Assembly: GCA_963920575.1 (NCBI GenBank) | Contig: OY986973.1 | Location: 19,511,851 to 19,575,850 of the forward strand | Source of the DNA: Narthecium ossifragum | Taxonomy: Eukaryota > Streptophyta > Magnoliopsida > Dioscoreales > Nartheciaceae | Length of the DNA stretch: 64,000 nucleotides | Direction: 5' to 3' | Shown here: positions 35,269-45,969 of the stretch, in pieces | Layout of the letters: each line of letters opens with the position of its first letter | Numbering within the stretch: position 1 is the stretch's first letter | The notes under the pieces: generated by a model | What the model was told of the DNA's origin: nothing | The model's input: only the letters and a program-made list of their open reading frames with translations | Database searches by the model: none | Position numbers and translations under genes: made by a program

Positions 35269-36000
35269 TCGCCTCGACCTCCGATCTCCTCCCAAGCTCC
35301 TCCGCTGGATCCAAGCCCATTCCTATCTCCGTCTTCATATCTCTCATCCGCCGCTACGCCTGCGCAGGCATGCCCAGGAAGGAGATGGATGAGTTCTGGC
35401 GACTGTGAGGGCTTGGACGTGGTCCGCATCCATGACCGCATCCACGACGTGCCCTGCGCGATCCCCGTCCCCACCATGCACGTAATCCTCGCAGCACCCG
35501 CCACCACCACCACTGACACGGATGCCACCACCTTGCCGCGCCCGCAGTCGCCTCCCCACCCTCGAGCACGACTCCCTGACGGCGGCCTCCGCTGATCCTC
35601 GCCCTAGTGCTGACGATCTCATCCCCAAGCCGACGAACACCGCCAGACCTCATCCTCTCCGCCCATCACGCCTCCCTCCTCTTCGAGCTCCGCCTCTCTC
35701 CTCTTCGCCCATCGCACGGTTTCGGCCCATCGCGCCAAGGCCGGAGCCCATGCCCGCACCTCCATCTCCTCCTCCTTCCCTGTCGAGCTCTAAATGGCGA
35801 TCGATGCCAAAGACCTCTTTCCCCGACGATGGCCCTCTATATCCTCCTCCTTCCCTGTCGACCTCCTCCTCCTTTCCCGTCGTGATGTCGTCGTGATGGG
35901 GGATACGAACCGGCACTGGGAAGGAAATAGAATGGGGATCTTAGAAGGATATTCTGGTCATTATAAATTTACAGCTAATCATAATGGTGACTTAGAGCAC
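35269..36000. other. GC-rich segment, possible captured gene DNA
   Basis: A plus-strand frame contains the protein-like stretch DVVRIHDRIHDVPCAIPVP (35420-35477), followed by low-complexity Thr/Pro/Ser sequence. I do not recognise a family, and frames on both strands are open by composition. It may be exon DNA captured together with the repeats to its left. Confidence 0.3.
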
Positions 36001-36365
36001 TAAACGTCTTAAGAAAAATGTATCCAGCTTTATGGGCAAATATTTCCTTACCAAAAACCTAAATGCCAATTATCTGTAAAAAAAAATTCACGACCAATCT
36101 CTTGCAGCCCAAGTATGACACGCGTGCACGCATCCACGAAGGAGCCACTTATCTGCCTCCCTACCTACAAGTCTACATTGGCTTCAAAGAACAATCCTCA
36201 AAGCTTAAGACAACAACTCCAATTGACTTTTCAAACAAGGGTGTGATTTGTGCCTTGCCTACCCAAAAGGACTATTCCTCCTCCCAAACTAGTGGACCGC
36301 AGCCCATATGCGTGTGAGCCTTGGCCCCCGACTTCCAACGGTGGCCAAGTGTTCGATTCGTGCTA

Positions 36366-36388
36366 CTCTCTCTCTCTCTCTCTCTCTC
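36366..36388. repeat. (CT)n microsatellite upstream of the Ycf45-like gene
   Basis: About eleven CT units lie some 215 bp upstream of the start codon. Such pyrimidine tracts are common in plant promoters and 5' leaders. Confidence 0.9.
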
Positions 36389-36477
36389 CTCCAAAAGATA
36401 CTCCGAATGTTCCGGTCTCTTATTCCTTCGCAAGCTCCTCCTCCTCCTTTCGCTGCTCTCTCTACTAAAGATCTCGT

Positions 36478-36481
<4 letters not shown>

Positions 36482-36534
<53 letters not shown>
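36482..36534. repeat. (TA)n microsatellite upstream of the Ycf45-like gene
   Basis: Two AT runs are separated by one extra A and end 70 bp before the start codon. The tract could serve as the TATA region but cannot be assigned with confidence. Confidence 0.9.
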
Positions 36535-36603
36535 GAGCTCCCGCCGGCGTCTCCTGCTTCTGAAACTATAATCCCACATCGGAAATAGAGAGAAGAGGTG
36601 GAG

Positions 36604-39600
36604 ATGTTGAAGGTACTCAACCCCACCTCGCCTTACCTCCACAACCACGCCTCCACCCTCCCCGTCATCTCCTCCTCCTCTTCCTTCCGCGGATCCCGCC
36701 GGAAAGCGCTCGCCTCGACAAGCCCGGCGTCGTCGCCGCCGGCCATCCGCCGGCCCGGCGGCGGGGGTGATCGGTGCGTGTGGGGCAGCGGCGGTGCGGT
36801 TGCGCCGGCGAGGCCGCGGCCGGAGAGTGGTGGGAGTGGTGGTGGTGCTGCGGAGGGTAGGGATGAGCTCGAGCTGTTTTTGGAGCTGGTCCCGGCGAGG
36901 ATGCGGAGGGAGCTGGCGCGGCACGAGGAGATCAGTGGGCTGATCGAGGTGGTGATGGATCTCGGCCGGAGGCCGGTTGCCCGGTTCCCCTCCGGCGACT
37001 CGTTCATCTCCCAGCAGCCCGTCGGGCTAGACGACCTCCGGCACGCCATCTCCAAGGTTTGATTTTTTTGTTTCTTTTGGTAGTGATCACCATGCGTTCC
37101 TTGGAAATGTGGAAATGTCCAGCTGAAGAAATAGCACAAAGAACTAACTTAATTATGGTATTGGCAGTAACGCGAAATGTTATTTGCCTTTAAGGTGTTT
37201 TTGGTTGTGGTGGATTGTGATCCTGGTGTGTGTATACTAATTCATGTGTTTTAGATTGAAGGAGGATTTTGATCTTGCAGGTTGGTGAGTTTTCGGATGA
37301 CAATCGTTCTGGCATTAATCATTCATTGCATCGGATCAGCGCTATCCGGAACCGGAAGATGCAGATCATCGGCCTCACTTGTCGAGTTGGCCGGGCAATT
37401 GCGGGGAGTGCAGAGATGATACGGGATTTGGTTGAGGAAGGAGGTTCTATCTTGGTAATTGGACCTCCTGGGGTTGGCAAGACAACCTTGATAAGGTATG
37501 CATCTCGCAGACAACTTGTGAATCATTGTTTATCTTGTGAGACAATGACATTGGATGGTTTTGAACTTCTGTGTCGAAGTGTCTCAGCATGGTGGTTTCT
37601 TACTTACCTGAACAACTTGTAAAGAGGGGGAAAGCGAAATTTCATTTGTGCTAGAACTCAAACTCAAACTCAAATCAAGAAGCAGGTTCTACCTTTCAGT
37701 AATCATGCACTCACCAATGTCTTCTCTCCAGAGTCAGTGTAGCTCGAAAGCCAATTGCTGCTTTAGCTTGTTCTTTGTTATTCCTCTCAAAATGGCTTAT
37801 AATAAAATCACAAATAGATCCGATCTTATTATGTTTTTGCATTTACATGTACATTGTCATATTTTTTTGGTTTCTTACTCACAAAGTCATGTTTTGGAAG
37901 TTCTATTGTGCCACCATTGGGCCCATGTCCTCTTAGGATGAGCTGCATCAGATTTTTCTTATTTTCCACATGGACTTCAACATCAATGCCAATGAACACC
38001 ATGAAGTCATTATGTTTTATTTGGCAACATTATATATACACTTCACTGGGAGCCGAGTAAATAAGTCAGCAATTAAATGATTGTTATGATCCTTTCTTCG
38101 ACACTTAATATCGTTAACTAACCTTAGTTCAAGGCATAGTAAATTAACATTAGAAAATTGGTTTGCATAAGTGTGCAAAGATACTACACATAGTTCTCTT
38201 AGTATTCACTCAAATTTGGATTCATTTATATTTGCTTCTTGCTAATGACATAGATCGTGACATGGTAACATACAATTACTTTGTTGCTACAGAGAGATAG
38301 CTAGAATGTTGGCAGATGAACACATGAAGCGTGTTGTTATAGTAGACACATCAAATGAGATTGGAGGCGATGGAGATGTTCCTCATTCAGGAATAGGACG
38401 TGCAAGAAGAATGCAAGTTCCAAATGTTAACATGCAGCACGATGTGAGCCTCCAATTTAGTGCTTTGTAATACTCCGTGGCGCATCTGCATTTTCGAGAT
38501 TCCCATTTCAGTGAGACACCTCTATCTGGATATTTAGCATTAAGTATGATGCATTTGCAGGTTATGATTGAAGCAGTTGAAAATCACATGCCAGAAGTCA
38601 TCATAATCGATGAGATTGGCACAGAACTTGAAGCATTGGCTGCCAGTACTATTGCTCAAAGAGGTGTTCAACTTGTTGGAACAGCACATGGAGTAACTAT
38701 TGACAGCATTATTAAGAATCCTTGCCTTCAAGCACTAGTTGGTGGAATCGAGGTACACATGTACCTTCATAACTTAAACCTCAGATTACTTTTTAATTGT
38801 AAACTGCAAAGGTGCATTGTTCTGACAAAGTCGAGATTAAAAATCAGTTTGTCTAAAGAATGCTGAGTGCTTGGATTCAGTTTTGCATTTTTTTTAATTT
38901 TTTGTTTTTGGTTGGGGGGGGAGTGAAGGGAAGCATGCATCCCTTGGATGTTGAAGTAAGAACCTTCTGTTTACTCACAGAGCAGAGTTTAAATGCAGAG
39001 TGTTACACTTGGTGATGATGAGGCAAGAAAGAGGAAAGTACAAAAAACAATTCTTGAGAGAAAAGGGCCCCCAACATTTTCATGTGCTGTTGAGATGATA
39101 TCAAAGACCGAGTGTTGTGTTCATCACAAATTAGAAGCAACAGTAGATGCTATCCTGGCAGGTATATTCCTTTGTTTTATCAGGACCTAGAGCATGCACC
39201 TTCTTGGTTTTTTCACTGAATAGTGAAGTATAAATTATCTCAGCAGTTTGATTAGACACTGAAGCCAGGTATTTTCATGTACTAGGCAAGTCTCCTCTGT
39301 TTGAATTACGCAAGATGGAATCCAAAGCTGATGATTCTAAGAACTTTCTTCCAACACCTGAAGAGCACGAGGAAGAAGAGTCATCAAGTTCAAGTCAGAA
39401 GGATGGGTACCAACTGACAAGGCCTTCTGAAGCTGTTAGAAGTAGCACGAAAGGAAGTAATGACACCTCTGCTGGAACAAGGAGCTCACCAGTACGGGTG
39501 TACATGTACAAGGTACGTTTTGAACTTTACTTCTATATGTCATATTGGAGAAGTTCACCTACTTTGCTCCTTCCACTTTATACGGAATTGTGGTGATTTA

Positions 39601-40936
39601 TCTTTCTCAAATCTTTTGAGGCATAGTAGGTTTATAGACTTCAAAATCATCAAAGAAAATGCTAAAGTCTAAGGCCCTGTGTGTCCGGCATGATACTTGC
39701 AAATGCATGCTCCAGACCTTTATCTGGAAGTTTCTTACTCCATTCTGCTTCTGCTTCAGGTCTTGGAAACCGATCTACTTCAAGTAGCAAAAGTTATGGG
39801 GCTTGGAGATGATATAGATTTCACCGATGACATAGGAACTGCGAATGCAATTCTTGCAACAAAATCTGAAATGAAGCAAAATCCTTGGATTCGTAGTGTT
39901 GCAAAATTCCATCAACTGCCAGTATTTGTGATCAAGGTAGTTTCGGTTTCTTTAGGAGGTATTGGGCAACGTTTATAATATCTAACCTTATCTGACTCAT
40001 GTTTCAGGAGAATACTATGGCACAAATGGTTAAAGCAGTTAGGATGATTCTCGGAATGGATATGATTGGGGCTGAATCGAATGATTCAGTGCATCCATTT
40101 GCAAGAGACATTGAAATTGAGGAAGATACACCTAAAAGAAAACCTTCCTTGGAGGAGATAGATGCCTTGGAGGTGCGCTCCCTCTCTTGATTCCCTTTTT
40201 ATTTTAACTGTGACTAGCTCTTTGCGATGAATAAGTAAGAACCGTTTTATTTGATATTGGTGCAAGACAAATATTCTGGTCATCATGCACAATTCTTATC
40301 ACCAACTTGCTGGGAATATTGCTACTTTCTGAATTACTTGAGAACATTGAGAAATTGATATTTTTGAGTCTCGTTAAGTCACGATTGATGAATGTTCAGT
40401 TCCTTCTAGAAAGTTTTCTTGACACACTGTATTAGGTTAGTATGTAGTGAGTAAGCCAGAAAAATAACACATTCTGCATTCAAGTATGTAGAGGTGGACA
40501 TACTGATATGTCTGTGTATAGTGTTATTGGTGTATACAACACATGAATTGCCTACACATGCATCTCTTTTTTCCTTGTCAATCAATCTATTTGATCTTCT
40601 GAGATGTGCTATATATTCTTACCATTACTTATTTTACAGGAGGTACGACTGGCAATTGAGTATATAGTAATTCCTGGGGGAGAAGCGGTAGAACTCTTGC
40701 CCAGATGCTCAGAAATAATTGCCCGCCAACTGGAACTTGTGCAGAGCTATCAACTAGCTGCTGAGAAGTCCGGCACTGAGCTGAATTCCAGGCTACAGAT
40801 TCTTCCTCGGAGGTTGAGCAAGTCGGCTTCTACTAAACCTACTGGATCATACTCAAGTAACCAAGTAGGGCCTAATCTACTGACCAGTGGAGATGCAGGC
40901 GCTACTGTTGCTCGGCTCCCACTTTTACCTGAGTAG
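36604..40936 (+). CDS. Ycf45/SPD1-like P-loop ATPase with R3H-like domain, predicted plastid protein (9 exons, 679 aa)
   Basis: Exons: 36604-37056, 37281-37495, 38293-38443, 38561-38752, 38999-39161, 39286-39512, 39760-39936, 40008-40172 and 40640-40936. All introns are GT-AG and the joined frame is open to TAG. The ATG at 36604 gives a Ser/Ala/Arg-rich N-terminus like a plastid transit peptide. The Walker A motif GPPGVGKTT is at residues 212-220 and the Walker B-like VIIIDEIG at 286-293, then GTAHG. A Glu/Ser-rich linker is encoded by exon 6. The last exon resembles an R3H nucleic-acid-binding domain (about 585-637, ending SRLQILP). The family covers cyanobacterial and algal Ycf45 and Arabidopsis SPD1 and relatives; SPD1 is needed for seedling plastid development. 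Exon 1 is far more GC-rich than the others. The biochemical activity is not established here. Confidence 0.93.
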
Positions 40937-41021
40937 GCAGTTCCTAACACTCAATTGGTATGTAAATCTAGCTTCCATTGATTCTGTAAAATGTGTTGTA
41001 CAGTTATTCATCTCTAATATC

Positions 41022-41027
41022 AATAAA
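41022..41027 (+). promoter_or_regulatory. Candidate polyadenylation signal of the Ycf45-like gene
   Basis: AATAAA lies 86 bp after the stop codon, following the T-rich run TGTGTTGTACAGTTATTC. It is the only canonical hexamer close to the stop. Confidence 0.6.
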
Positions 41028-42138
41028 ATGCGGAATGTATTCGAGCCCAAGTTTTCAGTTGATTGATACGTCTCGCGTGGTGACACTTGTCTTTATCATG
41101 ATCTGGCAAATGTTATTTCCCACTCCCAGAAACCTAATAACTCAAAATCGAAACTCTAAGATGATTCTTTGAGGTTCTGTTCGGAACGCTGTTGACAATA
41201 AAAAAACAAAAATTCTGCATTTGGTGGAATTCCTGTCTCCGTTCCGAATGCAAGAGACAACCAAAGGCAAGGAAATGTACCCGTCATTCCTTCCCAAAGC
41301 AAAGCATTTTCTCCTGCGCTATCAGAAAATGAAGTGCTTATAAGCTACTAATAGAAGAGGGTCAAGAGTAAGATGGATGCAAGTATCTCTAATATCAGGA
41401 ATTTGCGGGTATTTTGCCTAAAAGGCCCCCTAGTCATCACTATTAGCATACCGAGACCTCAACTCCTAAAATTTTGTAGATTCGGATCCCAAATTATATA
41501 AATCCCAAAACTACCCTTAGATTCCCCTATCATTAATGGTCATAAATGGCCATCCGGTTCAACAACCGTCCTAGGCATTTGAACCGACGCGAGACTCGAG
41601 ACGCACTCGAGAGTGTATGTTAGTGGCCACATGGCGTGCTTGCATTCACTGGCTGTACGACGCGTCAGCGAAGACGTGACGTGACGATATGAAGTGACAA
41701 TGTGAAGTGGCCGCCCCTCGCGTCAAAACCAGACTTCAACCACGGGCATTAAATCCTACCCGTAAAAACGCGGCAAAACCAGACTTCAACCATGGGTATT
41801 AAATCCTACCCGTAAAAACAAGCCTCATGTTTCTAACCCGACGTTTTTTCTCCCGATCCTTCAAACCCCCCTACGTTTCTCCGACGATGTTTACGAGTCT
41901 TCTCTGGCTGTTGCCATACCCTACGACCCGAAGTTGGAGTCCACCCAATCACCCAAGAAATGGAAGGAGTACTTCGAATGCGTTTGTCAAAGCCATGGAA
42001 ACAACTATTGTAATAGCTGCCAAGAAAATCCAAAGTCTTTAATCCAAACCCAAAGGTAGCTTTACTCTACTTTAGTGTGTAGAAGAACACCTACAAACCC
42101 TTATTGCAACGAGAAATCTAAATTTATTTCCTTCTATG

Positions 42139-42560
42139 GATCACGCATATTTTTATACCTGATGATATTAACTCATAGTATTTTGTGATCGTCATTTTTC
42201 TACCTGCTGTTTTGTGGACCTTTTATTCTCCGTGTTAACATCGGGTATCTTTTTATACCCGATGATATTAACTCGTATTTTGTGCTCGCTAATTTTCTCC
42301 ATGCTATATGGAGTACTTGTTATACTCGTTGTTATCATCGGGTATATTTTACATACCCGATGATATATGCTGGTATTTTGTTCTCGTTATTTTGCTACCT
42401 GCCCTACTGCATACTTTTTTATGCTCATTGTTAACATCGGGTATATGTTTATACCCGATGATATTCAGTCATGTTATTTTGTTTCATGCATTGTTTTACC
42501 TGCTGTATTGCGCACCTTTTATGCTCGTTGTTAACATCGTGTCATTGTTTATACCCGTTA
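42139..42560. repeat. Minisatellite of about 100 bp with a palindromic core, 4-5 units
   Basis: Each unit carries CATCGGGTAT and ATACCCGATG around a short T-rich loop (cores near 42239, 42333, 42434, and weaker near 42149 and 42535). Phrases such as TATTTTGTGCTCG and TACCTGCTGT lie between cores. The best core, 42333-42364, forms a strong hairpin. Confidence 0.85.
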
Positions 42561-42599
42561 ATATGTGTCCTTATGTACATGTATTATTTTATTTAATGC

Positions 42600-42930
42600 G
42601 TGTATACAATCCTACATATGAATCAAGCAGTGAGCCGAGGAGAACCCCGTTTGTGGCCAACTATTTTGCGGCGAAGATCAAGGAGGCCGCACGAAAGTAT
42701 GCGGCGGATGTGCACCTTAAAATCATCCGCCAGACACCATTCGACCACTTCCTTGACCTGCCGGACATCAAGCAGGATAATGTGTTATTAGACTACATGA
42801 TGTGCAATCACAAGGGGGGCTGCGATTTTCCCTTGGGGGAAACACAACAGAGCTTAGGCCTGTAGACGTTGCAGTTATCCTCGGTCTGCCAAGGGACAAA
42901 GATAACAGGGGGGTCATCTCGCTGTCGAAG
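42600..42930 (+). pseudogene. Captured coding fragment, DUF1985/plant-mobile-domain-like
   Basis: The frame reads YFAAKIKEAARKYAAD, QTPFDHFLDLPDIKQD and LLDYMMCNHKGG. After a frameshift near 42838 it reads RPVDVAVILGLPRDKDN. The order TPFDHFLDLP ... VILGLP is that of domains found with Ulp1-like or MULE-carried proteins (DUF1985 and PMD types). I cannot choose between them from the fragment. It is non-functional because of the frameshift and the missing remainder. Confidence 0.55.
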
Positions 42931-43104
42931 AAGGTGCACAAAACTTTGATGGACATCCCCTACTATGGCCGACATGCCGAAGGAAGGACGAACGGCGTTG
43001 ACCTGCCCATTGTAGTGGAGATGCAGCTCAATGCTTCTCATCTCCACATCCATGTCTTCCTCCAAGGAAGAACACTGTTATCTCCAAGGGAGAAGAATGT
43101 CATG

Positions 43105-43205
43105 CAAGGATGCAGGTGAAGGGGAGAAGGAGATGACCATGGGAAGGAGATGACTATGGGAAGGAGATGACCATGAGATGGGAAGGAGATGACCATGAGA
43201 ATTTT
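43105..43205. repeat. Short tandem repeat GGGAAGGAGATGACCAT
   Basis: A unit of about 20 bp (GGAAGGAGATGACCATGA and variants) recurs four to five times inside the Pack-MULE-like element. Confidence 0.85.
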
Positions 43206-43649
43206 GGCGGGGAGAAGCTTCTACTGGCAAGAAGGAGGAGGAGGCATGAGTAAGTGACAACCTCTCCTCTCACGTCAACTTTTTTTAAAAAAATCTTACA
43301 TGGACGAATGAAAACACGCCACATGGCCATTACCATATGCTCTCGAAATGCCTTCCCCCTAGCAAGACTTTTTGTCTACCATGTCCCATCCATGGCCATT
43401 TATGGCCATTAATGCTAAGGGGAATCAGAGGGTAAATTTGGGATTTTGGTGGTTTGGGGTCCGAATCTGCAAAATATTAGAGGATAAGGTCTCGGTATGC
43501 TAAAATGGATGACTGAGGGGCCTTTTAGGCAATTAAACCAGGAATTTGCCCATTCCCATCACATTTTTCGAGGTCTCAATAAAAGGGAGTGGAAACACAC
43601 ATGAACTCTAAAATAGAACTTTTGTCACTAAAGAAGAGACAGCAGGTAT

Positions 43650-43765
43650 CAGAATTTTTTGCCATATGATACCCCTAAGGTTTCGTTTTGGCAATCTGAT
43701 ACCCATGTGATGTTTTTTTTGCAATCTCATACCCACCGGCCAGTAAAGTTCCAGTTTTACCCTCG
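43650..43765. other. Possible MULE-type terminus, partner not found
   Basis: TTTTTTGCCATATGATACCC, followed by repeated variants TTTTGGCAATCTGATACCC and TTTGCAATCTCATACCC, has the look of a MULE TIR with internal repeats. I found no inverted partner in the window, so this is only a suggestion. Confidence 0.3.
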
Positions 43766-43837
43766 CCTGCCAAAGCATTAAATGTGTACGGCGGTGTCAA
43801 TCCATGAGAAGGACTTTCGAGCATTAAATGCGTGTTT

Positions 43838-43876
43838 GTTAACCACGCGTAGAAATTCACGCGCGTAGTTAACAAA
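43838..43876. repeat. Hairpin GTTTGTTAAC ... GTTAACAAAC
   Basis: Arms of ten bases enclose ACGCG-containing DNA related to the larger hairpin units at 44638-44950. Confidence 0.75.
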
Positions 43877-43892
43877 CACGCATAAAAGTCTA

Positions 43893-44345
43893 TCACCTTC
43901 GTGGCTGGCGGTAGAAGACATGCCGGAGCTTAGCCTCTCCCGCCTTTCTCAGTTCTCCGACGGCGACGGCATGGATCTGGGTCAAGGGGTAGTAGGCGGC
44001 CACATTGCGCTGGACCCATGATAAGGAAAACGCCGGGCGCGACGCCGCCGAGGCCGGGATCTCGTTGGGCATGGCTGAGTTTATCAAGTGCTGAGGTTTA
44101 TGACCCAGCAAAGAATAAGTGGGTTCTAATTGAGGTTTTGATGGGTCATAAACCTCAGCACTTGAATAAGTAGGTTCTAATTGAGGTTTATGGCCCAGCA
44201 AAGAATAAGTGGGTTCTAATTGAGGTTTTGCTGGGTCATAAACCTCAGCACTTGATAAGCTATCTCCATTGGATCCAAAGCCACCCACATCATATATTGC
44301 ACCACCCACTTCTGCGCAGGCAACATCATAGCAAGCAACGTTCAT
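43893..44345 (-). pseudogene. Captured kelch-repeat (F-box/kelch-like) gene fragment with internal scrambling
   Basis: From 44345 the minus strand reads VACAEVGGAIYDVGGFGSNG, then DSLSSAEVYDPAK. This is one kelch blade (GG doublet, then the SSAEVYDP strand) as in F-box/kelch proteins of the At1g67480 type. The AEVYDPAK segment is then repeated in both orientations between 44085 and 44230, so the plus strand also reads EVYDPAKNKWVLIEV. A further inverted copy lies at 45176-45283. The N-terminal part of the source gene and the remaining blades are absent. The extra minus-strand sequence to 43893 is unrecognised. Confidence 0.65.
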
Positions 44346-44637
44346 CTTAGCTAGTGCAGACGTGATGGCGAGCTTACGTCCCTACCACCCCCATCATGTT
44401 CTCCACCACCGACTAGCCCATCGGCGCCGCCACCGAGGAAGAGTCAGTGTGCGGGGCCACGGTGAGGGAGAGACCGGACATCTTTGAGATTCGTGCTCGT
44501 GCTCAGTTCCGTTGGATTATGATTTTTTTTTTGAATGCGAGAGGAGTGCATGCGTTGCTGCTGATGAAGGGGGTGGACGTTTGCATGGGTTTGCAGGAGG
44601 GAGGTCGTGGAGTGACACGTTTGCATGGGTTTACATA

Positions 44638-44950
44638 ACCACGCGTAGAAACTCACACAACCACCCGTAGAAACTCTTTGTATGAGTGGTTGTGTGAGTT
44701 TCTACACATGTATAGAGTTATAGTTTATATACGAGTATAACTCTATATCAACCACGCGTACAAACTCACACAACCACGCATACAAACTCTTTGTATGAGT
44801 GGTTGTGTGAGTTTCTACGCGTGTATAGAGTTACACTCTATAGACGAGTATATTACGTGTATAGTACGAGTATAATTCTATACCAACCACGCGTAGAAAC
44901 TCACATAACCACGCGTAGAAACTCACACCACAACGCATAGAAACTCTCAT
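44638..44950. repeat. Tandem hairpin units built on ACCACGCGTAGAAACTCACA
   Basis: Units start at 44638, 44751 and 44886. In the second, arms 44755-44786 and 44790-44821 are reverse complements with about two mismatches around a CTC loop. The first unit is similar but less exact and the third is only half a unit. Between units a TATAGAGTTA / TAACTCTATA dyad adds more pairing. No coding potential was seen. Confidence 0.88.
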
Positions 44951-44979
44951 GTGTGGTCGACGCCGTCGGGAGAGGAAGC

Positions 44980-45190
44980 ATGGGTCCTCTGAGTACCCTC
45001 CTCTCTTCCTTGTTGCTCCTCTTGCTCTCTTGTGCCTCCTCCTTCCCCTATGCAGGTACGTACACACACATGAACCACCAATGCATGTCCTCTCTCTCTA
45101 TATATGCTCATGGTATTCTATGCTTTGTGTTTTGACATGGTATATATATATGTTTGTAGCCGGTGGTTATGTAGGAGTGAACTATGATCC
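44980..45190 (+). pseudogene. Captured 5' fragment of a GH17 (beta-1,3-glucanase-like) gene with intron
   Basis: Exon 1 (44980-45055) encodes a signal peptide: MGPLSTLLSSLLLLLLSCAS and FPYA. A GT-AG intron (45056-45159) follows. Exon 2 continues AGGYVGVNY, which matches the start of mature GH17 glucanases (G-[YI]-GVNYG). The frame joins correctly (GCA-G plus CC). The fragment breaks off near 45190 at inverted kelch-fragment DNA. Keeping the intron argues for DNA-level capture, as in Pack-MULEs or Helitrons, not reverse transcription. Confidence 0.65.
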
Positions 45191-45283
45191 AATGGAGATA
45201 GCTTATCAAGTGCCGAGGTTTATGACCCAGCAAAACCTCAATTAGAACCCACTTATTCTTTGCTGGGTCATAAACCTCAAATG
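45176..45283. repeat. Inverted copy of the kelch fragment edge
   Basis: GATCCAATGGAGATAGCTTA at 45188 is the inverse of 44255-44275, and the following GAGGTTTATGACCCAGC...GCTGGGTCATAAACCTC is itself a hairpin made of two kelch-codon copies. With 44085-44280 it forms a widely spaced inverted repeat around the hairpin units and the GH17 fragment. Confidence 0.75.
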
Positions 45284-45296
45284 GGAGACACAATTT

Positions 45297-45860
45297 ATGG
45301 AAATCATGTTAAGTTACTTTCTATTGGAAATCATGTTAAGTTACTTTCCATTTTTTTGCAATTGTACATGTTACTTTCCATGTATACAAGTTACTTCCAA
45401 CTATTTTGCAAAAGTACAAGTTACTTTTCCATGTGTACAAGTTATATTTGTATAAGTTACTTTTCATGTACAAGTTACTTTCAACTATTTTGTAACTGTA
45501 CAAGTTACTTTCCATGTATACAAGTTACAATTGTACAAGTTATTTTCCATGTGTATAAGTTACTTTCCATATGTACAAGTTAAAAATGTACAAGTTACTT
45601 TCCAATTTTTGGGTATTGTATAAGTCACTTTCCACTTTTTTGTAAATGTACAAGTTACTTTTCACTTTTTTGCAAATATACAAGTTACTTTCCACTTTTT
45701 TGCAAATGAACAAGTTACTTTTCACTTTTTTTTTGCAAATGTACAAGTTACTTTCCATATGTACAAGTTACTTTTCACTTTTTTTTTTTTGTAAATGTAC
45801 AAGTTACTTTTCACTTTTTTACAATTGTAGATTTGTGAAAAGTAACTTGAGTCAAAAATT
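45297..45860 (+). repeat. One-way array of CAAGTTACTTTCC motifs
   Basis: About twenty copies of (T/C)AAGTTACTTTCC or close variants are separated by phrases such as ACTTTTTTGCAAATGTA, at irregular spacing near 25 bp. The array ends with one inverted copy. AAATGGGAGACACAATTTA occurs just before it (45279) and again after it (45920). The motif is the same as in 33830-35075. Confidence 0.88.
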
Positions 45861-45969
45861 AGTCAAACAAATTAAGAAATATTTGTGAAAAATTTGATTG
45901 CCAATTACAAAAATTAACAAATGGGAGACACAATTTACTTGTCAAAATTCAAAAAAGAAAAGAAAAAAA

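Larger units (their letters stand above)
41407..43538 (+). mobile_element. Pack-MULE-like element with long TIRs
   Basis: The ends are inverted copies of about 95 bp: TTGCCTAAAAGGCCCC and TTAGCATACCGAGACCT on the left match inverted blocks at 43455-43535. CAGGAATTTGC flanks both sides (41396-41406 and 43539-43549), an 9-11-bp duplication typical of MULEs. The interior has no transposase. It holds a hairpin minisatellite (42139-42560) and a coding fragment (42600-42930). It lies 470 bp downstream of the Ycf45-like gene. Confidence 0.9.

Noticed and set aside
35389..35595. A conserved host protein around DVVRIHDRIHD
   Set aside because: The stretch looks protein-like but I could not assign a family, and the rest of the frame is low-complexity; kept only as possible captured DNA.
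36289..36924. A 211-codon minus-strand ORF over the start of the Ycf45-like gene
   Set aside because: It is antisense to a GC-rich transit-peptide exon and to microsatellites. It gives Arg/Pro-rich and Ile-Tyr repeat protein with no family likeness.
44980..45190. A working GH17 glucanase gene
   Set aside because: Only the signal peptide, one intron and about ten mature residues are present before the sequence breaks into kelch-derived repeats.
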